Positions 8,104 through 15,891 of a DNA stretch of 64,000 nucleotides are shown here, one piece after another. The stretch's first letter is position 1; each line of letters begins with the position of its first letter. Source of the stretch: Planotetraspora mira (lineage in GTDB: Bacteria > Actinomycetota > Actinomycetes > Streptosporangiales > Streptosporangiaceae); the NCBI RefSeq assembly GCF_016863275.1, contig NZ_BOOO01000041.1, positions 62,001-126,000 on the forward strand, in the 5' to 3' direction. Below the pieces are notes generated by a model. It ran no database searches. It worked only from the letters and a program-made list of their open reading frames with translations, and was not told the DNA's origin. The translations under genes and the position numbers were made by a program.

Positions 8104-8925
8104 ATGGTCGTGCGATCGACTCCTTCGGCGGTCTTCCTCGGCGGTGAAATCACCGAAGGAGTTCTGCGGGTGGGCGCCAGTGTCCGGCGCCCGATGAGGG
8201 CCTGTTCACCGTCGGTCCACGCGCTGCTGCGCCACCTCGAATCGGCCGGCTTCGCCGGGGCGCCCCGCGTGCTCGGCGTCGAAGGGCAGACGGAGATCCT
8301 CTCCTATGTCCAGGGTGAGGTCCCCGCGCGTCCCCTTCCGGGCTACGCCGTGAGCGGCGACACTCTCGTCGCGCTCGCCGGTCTCCTGCGAAGGTTCCAC
8401 GACGCCGCCGCGTCCTTCGAACCGGCTTCCGGGGCGGTCTGGGAGGACGGTTCCGCTCTCGACGACGATCCCGAACTCGTCGGCCACTGTGACGTCACAC
8501 CCGCGAATGTCGTCTTCCGCGAAGAGCCCTCTCCGGATGGGCAGGCACGGCTTGTGCCGTACGCGCTGATCGATTTCGACCTGGCGAGGCCGACGACCCG
8601 GCTGTTCGACGTGGTCACCACGTTGCGGCATTGGGCGCCGATCGCCGACCCGCTCGATCGGGACCCGCTTCAGCGCGGCCTCGACGTCGGTGCGCGGTTG
8701 CGGCTGTTCTGCGACGCGTACGGCCTGGCCCCGCGCGACAGGTTGCGACTGGTGGAGACGGCCAGGACCCGGTTCGACCGGTCCTACCTGGCGATGCGCG
8801 AGAAGGCGGAGACCCGCGGCGGAGGCTGGGCGCGCATGTGGGAAGAGGGTGCGGGGCAGCGGATCAGAAGGGCCGCCCGCTGGCTCGACGCCAACGAGGA
8901 CGCCCTCCACCAATACCTCATCTGA
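8104..8925 (+). CDS. APH-fold phosphotransferase
   Basis: The 273-residue protein has the aminoglycoside/choline-kinase-like catalytic block HCDVTPANVVF (catalytic Asp, then Asn) and the magnesium-binding IDFDLARP. Upstream, SYVQGEVPARPLP and LLRRFHDAA are typical of small APH-family kinases in actinomycetes. These proteins phosphorylate small molecules such as homoserine, choline or aminoglycosides; no resistance-specific sequence is visible, so a housekeeping or unknown substrate is more likely. It is followed by the first 53-bp repeat array rather than by another gene. Confidence 0.85.
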   Translation: MVVRSTPSAVFLGGEITEGVLRVGASVRRPMRACSPSVHALLRHLESAGFAGAPRVLGVEGQTEILSYVQGEVPARPLPGYAVSGDTLVALAGLLRRFHDAAASFEPASGAVWEDGSALDDDPELVGHCDVTPANVVFREEPSPDGQARLVPYALIDFDLARPTTRLFDVVTTLRHWAPIADPLDRDPLQRGLDVGARLRLFCDAYGLAPRDRLRLVETARTRFDRSYLAMREKAETRGGGWARMWEEGAGQRIRRAARWLDANEDALHQYLI

Positions 8926-8947
8926 TCCCATCCCCCGCAACCTTGCC

Positions 8948-9175
8948 GTGATCATGCACAGGTTCGGAAAGAGCATTCGTGACCTGCGCCATCTTGGCCC
9001 GTGATCATGCACACCTTCGGGAATCTGTGCCGTGACCTGCTCCGTCGCCGGCCGTGATCATGCACGCATTCGGAAACTTGCCTCGCGACCTGGTGTTTCA
9101 CCGGTCGTGATCATGCACACCTTCGCGGACGCGCCCACCGGCCTGGGCGAACTCTCGCCGTGATCATGCACGCGC
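8948..9175 (+). repeat. 53-bp repeat array A (five units)
   Basis: The core GTGATCATGCAC begins at 8948, 9001, 9054, 9107 and 9160, exactly 53 bp apart each time. Within each unit TTCGG follows at positions 16-20 and GACCTG at 34-39 (the fourth unit has TTCGC and GGCCTG; the fifth keeps only the core). The bases between the boxes vary. The array fills the space between the phosphotransferase gene and cobD and points toward cobD. Its last core touches the region just upstream of the cobD start. Confidence 0.95.
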
Positions 9176-9204
9176 CCCTCCCCGCATGCCGTACAAGAAC
9201 GGAA

Positions 9205-10176
9205 ATGCGCCAGAATGCCCAGGTGATCAGGGGAAGTGGCACGACGGCAGGGATCTTTCTGGGCGCGGCGGTAGACGCGGTCGTGGGGGATCCGCGGCGC
9301 GGCCATCCGGTGGCGGTGTTCGGCGGCCGCGTCTCCGCCCTGGAAAAGCGCATATATCAGGACTCAAGGCTTGCTGGAACGGCGTTCACCGTGATCTGCG
9401 TCGGTGCCGTCGGAGGCCTCGGGCTGTTGGCCGACCGGCTGACCCGCTCGCGTCCTCTCGCGCGTACGGCCGTCACGGCCGCCGCGACCTGGGCCGTCCT
9501 CGGGGGGACGACTCTGGCCGAAGAGGGCGCGCACATGGCCGGCTCTCTGGAATCGGGCGATCTCCGCGCGGCCCGTGAACGGCTGCCGCACCTGTGCGGC
9601 CGCGACCCCGCCGGTCTCGACGCCGAGGAGCTCGCCAGGGCGACCGTCGAGTCGATCGCGGAGAACACCTCCGACGCCGTCGTCGCGCCGCTCGTGTGGG
9701 GAGCGGTCGCGGGCGTGCCCGGCCTGGTGGCCTACCGCGCGATCAACACTCTGGACGCCATGGTCGGCCACCGGTCGCCGCGTTACAACCGGTTCGGCTG
9801 GGCGTCCGCGCGGCTCGACGACGTCGCCAACTTCGTCCCCGCGCGGCTGACCGGCCTGCTCACGGCCGCCCTCGCCCCGGTCGTCGACGGCTCCCCCCGG
9901 GGTGCGCTCGCCGTGCTGCGGCGCGACGGACACCGCCACCCCAGCCCCAACGCCGGGCGGTGCGAGGCCGCCTTCGCCGGCGCCCTCGGCGTACGGCTCG
10001 GCGGCGCCAACAATTACGGCGGTCGCGTGGAACGCCGCCCCGAGCTGGGTGACGGCCCGCGACCCGCGGTGGCGGACGTCCGCAGGTCTGTACGGCTGGC
10101 CCGGGCGGTGTCGTACTCGGCGGTGGCATTGGCGGTGGGCGCGAGGCTGCTGCGCCGTACGAACCGTGGTGCATGA
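9205..10176 (+). CDS. cobD: Adenosylcobinamide-phosphate synthase CobD/CbiB
   Basis: An integral membrane protein of cobalamin biosynthesis that attaches the aminopropanol arm to adenosylcobyric acid. Family hallmarks are visible: DAVVGDPRRGHPVAVFG near the N-terminus, ARATVESIAENTSDAVVAPL, YRAINTLDAMVGHRSPRYNRFGWASARLDDVANFVPARL, and SPNAGRCEAAFAGALGVRLGG (quoted in parts). I chose ATG 9205 (323 aa); the frame stays open upstream into array A, and GTG 9223 is another option. The stop codon TGA (10174-10176) lies within the core of the first unit of array B. No other cobalamin gene is adjacent; cbiX-cobT-cobA lie 25 kb away. Confidence 0.93.
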   Translation: MRQNAQVIRGSGTTAGIFLGAAVDAVVGDPRRGHPVAVFGGRVSALEKRIYQDSRLAGTAFTVICVGAVGGLGLLADRLTRSRPLARTAVTAAATWAVLGGTTLAEEGAHMAGSLESGDLRAARERLPHLCGRDPAGLDAEELARATVESIAENTSDAVVAPLVWGAVAGVPGLVAYRAINTLDAMVGHRSPRYNRFGWASARLDDVANFVPARLTGLLTAALAPVVDGSPRGALAVLRRDGHRHPSPNAGRCEAAFAGALGVRLGGANNYGGRVERRPELGDGPRPAVADVRRSVRLARAVSYSAVALAVGARLLRRTNRGA

Positions 10177-10339
10177 TCACGGCCGGTGAAACACCAGATC
10201 ACGCGGCACATCAACGAAGGTGCGCATGATCACGAATCGGGAACGCCCAGGTCAGGGCAGAGATTTCCGAAAGTGTGCATGATCACGGCAAGAAGACGCG
10301 CAGGTCGTGGGCGCTCTTCACGAACCTGTGCATGATCAC
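10169..10339 (-). repeat. 53-bp repeat array B (four units, inverted)
   Basis: Read on the minus strand, GTGATCATGCAC starts at 10339, 10286, 10233 (one change, GCGC) and 10180, again exactly 53 bp apart. TTCG follows at unit position 16 in the first three, and GACCTG (or GATCTG in the third) at 34. The unit starting at 10233 shares the 12-base tail TGGTGTTTCACC with a unit of array A (around 9091-9102), so A and B derive from common units. A and B face each other across cobD. The last core overlaps the cobD stop codon. Confidence 0.95.
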
Positions 10340-10429
10340 GCCCGAGGGGCGTTGCCGGATGTGGGAAGGGAATCGGCTGCCGAGTTGTCCGACCTCGGGC
10401 ATATCGCCGTACCGGGCCGTGGCAGGAAC

Positions 10430-11344
10430 ATGGCGAGCATGACAGCAGTGGTGGAGGCCGAAGGGCTGACCAAGTTCTACGGCAGGCGCAAGGGCCTGGA
10501 GGACCTCACCCTCCAGATCCAGCCGGGGGAGGTCTTCGGATACCTCGGGCCCAACGGCGCGGGGAAGACGACGACGATCCGGCTGCTCCTCGATGTGATC
10601 CGGCCGACCTCCGGCCGGGCGACCGTGCTCGGGGCGGACACCCGCGACACCGCGGTGCGCGCCCGGATCGGGTACCTTCCCGGCGAGCTCGCGCTCGAAG
10701 GGCGGGACAGGGCCCATGACTTCCTGAACTTCATGGCCGACGTCAGGGGCGGGGTGAGCCGCGGCCGGATCGACGAGCTCGCCGAGCGGCTGGACGCCGA
10801 CCTGTCGATCAGGATGGGCCAGCTCTCCAAGGGCAACAAGCAGAAGGTCGGCCTCATCCAGGCGTTCATGCACGAGCCGGAGCTGCTCATCCTCGACGAG
10901 CCGACGAGCGGCCTCGACCCATTGGTCCAGCAGGAGTTCCTGACCATGGTCAGAGAGGTCCGTACGGCCGGCCGCACCGTGCTGATGTCGTCCCACGTGC
11001 TGGCCGAGGTCCAGAACGTGGCCGACCGCGTCGGCATCGTCCGCGGCGGACGCCTGGTCGCGGTGGAGGACGTGGCGGCCCTGCGGGAGCGGGCCGTCCG
11101 GCACGTCGAGTTCCACTTCGACGCGCCCGTCCCCACGGAGGCGTTCGAGGGCCTGCCCGGCGTGCGGGACGTCGTGGTGACGGGCGCGAGCCTCCGCTGC
11201 ACGATCGACGGCCGGCCGGACGCCCTCATCAAGGCCGCGGCGAAGTTCACCGTGGTCCACATGGTCAGCTCCGAGCCCGACCTCGAAGAGATCTTCCTCA
11301 CCTACTACAGCGAGGAGGCCCCCCGTGCCCGCGTTGGTGCATAA
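10430..11344 (+). CDS. ABC transporter ATP-binding protein (exporter type)
   Basis: The ATPase has Walker A GPNGAGKTTT, signature LSKGNKQKVGL (the degenerate K form seen in drug- and peptide-export ATPases), Walker B LLILDEPTSGLDPL, and H-loop SSHVLAEV. The C-terminal 80 residues form the extra domain of DrrA/CcmA-like exporters. ATG 10430 has an AGGA ribosome binding site (GGCAGGAAC) and gives 304 aa. It overlaps the permease gene by 20 bases. Together with the permease and the PucR-type regulator it forms a three-gene operon; the exported substrate is unknown. Confidence 0.92.
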   Translation: MASMTAVVEAEGLTKFYGRRKGLEDLTLQIQPGEVFGYLGPNGAGKTTTIRLLLDVIRPTSGRATVLGADTRDTAVRARIGYLPGELALEGRDRAHDFLNFMADVRGGVSRGRIDELAERLDADLSIRMGQLSKGNKQKVGLIQAFMHEPELLILDEPTSGLDPLVQQEFLTMVREVRTAGRTVLMSSHVLAEVQNVADRVGIVRGGRLVAVEDVAALRERAVRHVEFHFDAPVPTEAFEGLPGVRDVVVTGASLRCTIDGRPDALIKAAAKFTVVHMVSSEPDLEEIFLTYYSEEAPRARVGA

Positions 11345-12125
11345 GACCCTCCGCGACTACCGCCGGAGCGTCATCGGCTGGCTGATCGGCATCTCGGCCT
11401 TCCTGTCGCTCTACCTGTCGATCTATCCGAGCATCCGGAACAATCCGGAGTTCTACCAGCAGGCCGCCCTGTCGAAGTACCCCGGCCCGCTGAAGGACCT
11501 CATGGGCGGGCTCGCCGACATCGCGTCGGGCACCGGCTACCTCCAGACGGTCGTCTACCAGCTCCTCGTCCCGCTGCTCCTGATCATGTTCGCGATGACC
11601 CTCGGGACCCGGGCGATCGCCGTCCCCGAGGAGGAGGGGACGCTGGAGCTCACGATGACGCTGCCGATCGACCGCAGGCGGCTCGTCCTGGAGCGCTGGG
11701 CGGCCTTCGCGCTCAGCCTGCTGGCCGTCGCGCTGGTGACGATGGTCCTGGTTCTGGCGCTGGCGGCGGTGGGCGGCCTCAAGGTGCCGGCGGGCAACAT
11801 CGTCGCCGCGCACGCCGGGCTGTTCCTGATCGCCCTCTTCTTCGGCACACTGGCGCTGGGCTTGGGCGCGGCGACGGGCAAGAGGGCCCTCGCGCTCGCG
11901 GTGGGCGGAGGCTACGCCGTCGGGGGCTACGTGATCGAGACGCTCGGCAAGAGCGTCGATGCGATCTCGTGGCTGCGCTGGGTCTCTCCGTTCCACTATT
12001 ACCTGGACGGCCGGCCGGTCTTCCAGGGCTGGCCGGTGGGGGACTACCTCGTGCTCCTCGGCGCGACCGCCGTGCTCGCGATGACGGCGATGCTCGCCTT
12101 CGAGCGGCGCGACGTAGGGGTCTGA
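11325..12125 (+). CDS. ABC-2 type permease
   Basis: The 266-residue membrane protein has six hydrophobic helices (first in VIGWLIGISAFLSLYLSIYP, last in VLLGATAVLAMTAMLAF). The long extracytoplasmic loop after the first helix includes YPGPLKDLMGGLADIASGTGYL in outline. The mid-protein cytoplasmic loop EEEGTLELTMTLPIDRRRLV is the typical ABC-2 coupling segment (E..GTLE..L..P..R). GTG 11325 lies inside the ATPase gene. It forms the channel of the exporter with the preceding ATPase. Confidence 0.9.
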   Translation: MPALVHKTLRDYRRSVIGWLIGISAFLSLYLSIYPSIRNNPEFYQQAALSKYPGPLKDLMGGLADIASGTGYLQTVVYQLLVPLLLIMFAMTLGTRAIAVPEEEGTLELTMTLPIDRRRLVLERWAAFALSLLAVALVTMVLVLALAAVGGLKVPAGNIVAAHAGLFLIALFFGTLALGLGAATGKRALALAVGGGYAVGGYVIETLGKSVDAISWLRWVSPFHYYLDGRPVFQGWPVGDYLVLLGATAVLAMTAMLAFERRDVGV

Positions 12126-13177
12126 TGGACGACGTTCTCGCTCGGGTGAGTGAGGCGACCGGGGTGCCCACCGATCTTCTCGGCGGGTACCTCTCGGTGC
12201 TCGCGGCCACGGCCGCGACCGGACGGTTACCCGGCCGGGCCGAAGTGGACGACTTGAGGGCCTGCGGCGCGCTCGCGGCCGAGCGCGGCATCCCCCTGCG
12301 CGTGCTCGCCGACGCCTGCCTGCACGCCGCCGAGCTCACGGCGGGTGGTGCCTTCGGCGCCGTACGGCGGAGCATGGCGGCCTTCGCGGAGGGCTACGAG
12401 GAGGCGCAGTTCACGGCCATCCGGAAGGAAGAGGAAGGCCGCCGGGAGTTCGTCGCCGACCTGTTGCAGGGCCGGGCCGACGCCCGGCGGGCCGAACACT
12501 TCGGGTTGCGGCTGGCCGAGGCCTACATGGCGACCGTCGTCAAGGCCGACAGGCCACTGGCGGGAGGCGACCCGCTGATCCGGAGGATCGAGCAGGCTCT
12601 GATCGCCAGGTTCGGTTCGCACAACATCCTGGTGGCCGCGCGGGACGGCCTGCTCGTGTGCGTCTCCCCGGGCTCGCTGAGCGCTGCCGGAGGCGAGTTC
12701 GTCCACCACGTGCGGTCGGCGCTGACGACCTGGCGGGCGGGTGTGGGCAGGCCGCACTCGGGTCCCGGCGGGATCGTCACCTCCTACCAGGAGGCCGCCG
12801 GCGCCATCGAGCTCGGCGAGCGGCTCGGCCTCCGCCCACAGGTGCTGAAGGCCGCGGACCTGCTCGTCTTCCCCGTCCTGCTCCGGGACAGGAGCGCCAT
12901 CGTCGACCTCGTCTCCACCGTGCTCGAGCCGCTCACCAAGGCCCGCGGCGGGCCCGAGGCCCTGCTGGAGACGTTGGAGGCGGTCTTCGCGTCCCAGGGG
13001 AACCACACCGCCGCCGCACGCAGGCTCGGCATCAGCACCCGGACCATCACCTACCGGCTGGAGCGCATCCGCAGGCTGACGGGGTTCTCCCCGACCGACC
13101 CCACTCAGCGGTTCACCCTGGAGACGGCGGTGCTCGGAGCCCGTTTGCTGGAGTGGCCCGCTCAGCCGCTGCCGTAG
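12125..13177 (+). CDS. PucR/CdaR-type transcriptional regulator
   Basis: The start ATG 12125 overlaps the permease stop (TGATG), giving 350 aa. The N-terminal part is helical with an RsbRD-like look (ADACLHAAELTAGGAFG, AFAEGYEEAQFTAIRKEEEGRREF in pieces). The middle is a GGDEF-like CdaR domain, and the C-terminus carries the PucR helix-turn-helix (FASQGNHTAAARRLGISTRT, then ITYRLERIRRLTG). Such proteins respond to small metabolites. As the third gene of the exporter operon, it probably controls that operon or senses its substrate. Confidence 0.85.
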   Translation: MDDVLARVSEATGVPTDLLGGYLSVLAATAATGRLPGRAEVDDLRACGALAAERGIPLRVLADACLHAAELTAGGAFGAVRRSMAAFAEGYEEAQFTAIRKEEEGRREFVADLLQGRADARRAEHFGLRLAEAYMATVVKADRPLAGGDPLIRRIEQALIARFGSHNILVAARDGLLVCVSPGSLSAAGGEFVHHVRSALTTWRAGVGRPHSGPGGIVTSYQEAAGAIELGERLGLRPQVLKAADLLVFPVLLRDRSAIVDLVSTVLEPLTKARGGPEALLETLEAVFASQGNHTAAARRLGISTRTITYRLERIRRLTGFSPTDPTQRFTLETAVLGARLLEWPAQPLP

Positions 13178-13247
13178 ATCGGATGAGGTGGATCGAAACA
13201 GGATCATGCCCCCGTGCGGCCGCCCGTTCCTGTCTTATATTCGAGCC

Positions 13248-13976
13248 ATGCTCACCCCCCTCCGGCTCATCCGGCGGTCCATCGGGCTGCTCATCGGGCT
13301 CGGCGCGCTGAGCTGCGCGCTCACCCTGCTCTACCTCGGCTCGAGCGCGGTCATGTCGATCGGCGGCAGCTGCGGGTCCGGCGGGCCGTACGTCGTCGAG
13401 ACGCCCTGCCCGACGGGCATCTCCTGGATCATCCCCGTCTCGATCCTGGGCGGCCTGGCCGCGCTCGGCGTCTACGCGGCGAACCTGCTCCCCGTGGGCC
13501 CGAGGCTCGTCGTGCTGGCATGGCCGGCGCTGTTCCTGAGCCTCGGCTGGGCCTTCCTCGATTCGGCGATCGATCCCGAGCTCGGCGTCGAGTGGGGCTT
13601 CATGGTCTGCGCCGTGGTGTTCATCCTCATGGGCGGCCTCCCGCTGCTGTTCCTGGCGAAACGTGACGCGGCCCGGCGCGTCTTCTGGGGTGCCGCCCCA
13701 CCGGAGGCGGCGCCACCCGGGAACGTCCCCCGCCCCGGGGAGGTCCGCTGGATCACCAGCGTCGAGCTCCCCGGAGACCGGGACAGGGAGCGTGAGCGGG
13801 AGCGGGAACGACATCGGGACGGACACGATCACCGGCCGTCCGCCCCGGCCTCCGCTGAGCCGAGCCCGCCGTCCGCACTCGTGGGCGAGCTCGAACGGCT
13901 GGCCGCCCTGCGTGAGGCGGGGCGGCTCGACGAGGCCGAGTACTCCGCCGCCAAGAAGCGCCTGCTGAACGGATGA
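13248..13976 (+). CDS. Membrane protein with C-terminal SHOCT domain
   Basis: With ATG 13248 the protein has 242 residues and begins at a basic N-terminus followed by about four hydrophobic helices (LLIGLGALSCALTLLYLG; ISWIIPVSILGGLAALGVY; LVVLAWPALFLSLGWAFL; MVCAVVFILMGGLPLLFL). A hydrophilic linker follows with a Arg/Glu/His/Asp low-complexity run (DRDRERERERERHRDGHD). The last 34 residues match the short SHOCT helix-turn-helix-like domain (LERLAALREAGRLDEAEYSA, AKKRLL), thought to aid oligomerisation. GTG/ATG codons upstream of 13248 would add an unlikely N-terminus. Function unknown. Confidence 0.72.
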   Translation: MLTPLRLIRRSIGLLIGLGALSCALTLLYLGSSAVMSIGGSCGSGGPYVVETPCPTGISWIIPVSILGGLAALGVYAANLLPVGPRLVVLAWPALFLSLGWAFLDSAIDPELGVEWGFMVCAVVFILMGGLPLLFLAKRDAARRVFWGAAPPEAAPPGNVPRPGEVRWITSVELPGDRDRERERERERHRDGHDHRPSAPASAEPSPPSALVGELERLAALREAGRLDEAEYSAAKKRLLNG

Positions 13977-13981
13977 CGCCG

Positions 13982-14083
13982 ATGAACGCCACCGCTGTCC
14001 GTGTGCTGTCGATCGTCCTTCACGTCGTCGCCGTGGCCGGCGGCGTCTACCTCGGTGTGCTGATCTTCCACGCGGCCACGTGA
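13982..14083 (+). CDS. 33-aa single-pass membrane peptide
   Basis: ATG 13982 opens 33 codons ending TGA 14081-14083. The product is one hydrophobic helix with short polar ends (MNATAVRVLSIVLHVVAVAG, then GVYLGVLIFHAAT). It begins 5 bases after the SHOCT gene, so it is probably translated from the same message. Codon third positions are GC-rich as in real genes. Its size and pattern fit the many small membrane peptides of actinomycetes, but no function can be assigned. Confidence 0.5.
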   Translation: MNATAVRVLSIVLHVVAVAGGVYLGVLIFHAAT

Positions 14084-14162
14084 CGCCGTGACCCCGTGAC
14101 CCCGTGACGCCGGGAGGCCGGCGAGGGCATGCCCACCGACGACCGCCCTCCCGGCCGGGCGG

Positions 14163-15122
14163 CTAGGGGATCAGCAGCACCTTGCCGGTCGTACGGCGGG
14201 CCTCCAGGTCGTCGTGCGCCCGCCGGACGTCCTCGAGCGGATACCGCTGGGAGACGTGCACCTTGAGCGCGCCTGACGCGACCCAGCCGAACAGCTCGTC
14301 CGCCCGTGCGAGCAACTCCTCGCGGGTCGAGGTGTACCAGCCGAGAGAGGGCCGGGTGACGAACAGGCCGCCCGCCTGGTTCAGCCGCTGGAGGTCGAAC
14401 GGCGGGACCGGCCCGCTGGCCGCGCCGTAGAGAGCGAGCAGACCGCGCGGCCGGAGCGACGCCAGGGAGCCCTCGAAGGTGGCGGCGCCGACGCCGTCGT
14501 AGACGACGTGGACGCCGGAGCCGGTGAGATCCTTGACGCACTCGGCGAAGCCGTCGTAGCCGAACACCTCGTCGGCGCCGGCCGCCCGCGCGAGCTTCTC
14601 CTTCTCGGCGGTGGACACCGTGCCGAGGACCCGCGCGCCGCGCAGCTTGGCCACCTGCGTCAGCAGCAGGCCCATCCCGCCCGCCGCCGCGTGCACGAGC
14701 ACGTCGTCGCCCTGCCGGATCTCGTGCGTCGAGTGCGTGAGGTAGTGGGTGGTGAGCCCCTGGAGGAGCACCGCCGCCGCCACCTCGGGCGACACCCCGC
14801 CGGGCAGCACGATCGCCCTCGCCGCGGGGATCACGGCCTTCTCGGCGTAGGAGCCGAGGATGTTGACCCATCCCACCCGGTCGCCGACCACGATGTCGGT
14901 CACGCCGTCGCCGACGGCCGACACCGTGCCGGCGCCCTCGGAGCCGACCACACGCGGCGGCGGCAGGGGATAGCGGCCCTCGCGGTGGTAGACGTCGATG
15001 AAGTTGACCCCGCTCGCGGCCACCTCGACGAGGACCTCTCCCGGTCCGGGCACCGGATCGGGGACCTCGGTCACTTCCATGGCCGACGAATCGCCGTGGG
15101 AGGGAACGACGACGGCACGCAT
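14163..15122 (-). CDS. NADPH:quinone oxidoreductase (zinc-independent MDR family)
   Basis: The 319-residue protein has the GroES-like N-terminal domain with PGPGEVLVEVAASGVNFIDVY and YHREGRYPLPPPRVVGSEGAG in outline. The Rossmann fold follows, VLVHAAAGGMGLLLTQVAKL, with the AAGGxG motif typical of quinone reductases (QOR type). No catalytic zinc cysteines are present, as expected for this subgroup. It would reduce quinones by one electron using NADPH. It lies downstream of the HAD gene on the same strand but with a 91-bp gap, so co-transcription is uncertain. Confidence 0.92.
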   Translation of the reverse strand: MRAVVVPSHGDSSAMEVTEVPDPVPGPGEVLVEVAASGVNFIDVYHREGRYPLPPPRVVGSEGAGTVSAVGDGVTDIVVGDRVGWVNILGSYAEKAVIPAARAIVLPGGVSPEVAAAVLLQGLTTHYLTHSTHEIRQGDDVLVHAAAGGMGLLLTQVAKLRGARVLGTVSTAEKEKLARAAGADEVFGYDGFAECVKDLTGSGVHVVYDGVGAATFEGSLASLRPRGLLALYGAASGPVPPFDLQRLNQAGGLFVTRPSLGWYTSTREELLARADELFGWVASGALKVHVSQRYPLEDVRRAHDDLEARRTTGKVLLIP

Positions 15123-15213
15123 GTGCGACTCCTGTCTTCAGGCTTCACCTATGATCATGCCCAACCGGCGTCACGTCACCGGTTGTTCCCGTGTTCCCGC
15201 CCCCGGGATCCGT

Positions 15214-15891
15214 TCAGTCGCGGCGCGACACGAGCAGCCGCAGCAGCGGCAGGTCCACGCTCTCCAGCGTGGACACCCTGGCCACCCCCGCAGGCGCGGC
15301 CTCCGCGCCGCCCGTCAGGATGACCGCGCAACCGGCGGCGCGGGCCGAGGCCACCCCCGTGGGGCTGTCCTCCACCGCGACGCAGCCGTCCGGATCGACC
15401 CCGAGCTTCCTCGCGGCCGTCAGGTAGGGGTCGGGCGCCGGCTTGTTCCTGGCGCTCTCCCCGGCCGCGATCGACAACTCGAACCGGTGGGCGCCGATCG
15501 TCTCCAGCACGATGTCGACGATCCGCCGGGGAGACGCGCTGACCAGGGCCGCCGGCACTCCCGCCGCCTTCAGGGAGTCGAGCAACGGGAGCGCTCCCGG
15601 CAGTGCGGTGACGCCGGCCTCGACCCGGACGGTGAAGGCCTTGGTGATCATGCTCTCCACCTCCCGTCGCGCCGGTGCGCCGTCGGCCATCCGGACGAGG
15701 CGCTCCGCGGCGTCCTCGATCGACAGGCCGAGCAGGGCATGCTGATCTGAAGCCGCCAGGGCGGACCCGAGGTGGAGGGCGACCTCGAAGCAGGCCGCCC
15801 ACCACAGTCCCTCGGTGTCCACGACGGTGCCGTCCATGTCGAACAGGACGGCACCCAACTCCATGGACGGCTTCGGTGGCTCAGACGACAT
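15214..15891 (-). CDS. HAD-superfamily (subfamily IA) phosphatase
   Basis: HAD motif I is AVLFDMDGTVVDTE (nucleophile Asp and acid Asp), motif II is VSAS (AALVSASPRR), motif III Lys is in NKPAPDPYL, and motif IV is CVAVEDSPTGVASARAAG. The cap insertion and the EDSPTG wording resemble beta-phosphoglucomutase-like phosphatases. The gene starts inside the 3' end of the ABC ATPase gene (11-bp overlap) and is the last gene of the transport operon. It may dephosphorylate an imported phosphorylated compound, but substrate and direction are inference. ATG 15864 is an alternative start. Confidence 0.88.
   Translation of the reverse strand: MSSEPPKPSMELGAVLFDMDGTVVDTEGLWWAACFEVALHLGSALAASDQHALLGLSIEDAAERLVRMADGAPARREVESMITKAFTVRVEAGVTALPGALPLLDSLKAAGVPAALVSASPRRIVDIVLETIGAHRFELSIAAGESARNKPAPDPYLTAARKLGVDPDGCVAVEDSPTGVASARAAGCAVILTGGAEAAPAGVARVSTLESVDLPLLRLLVSRRD

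Noticed and set aside
8948-10339. CRISPR array in the 53-bp repeats
   Set aside because: The conserved core is only 12 bp, the intervening bases share further fixed boxes (TTCGG, GACCTG) instead of being unrelated spacers, and no cas gene is near.
15163-15184. Hairpin AACCGG..CCGGTT as terminator of the HAD operon
   Set aside because: The 10-base loop and short 6-bp arms without a T tract, and its position upstream of the quinone reductase start, do not make a convincing terminator.
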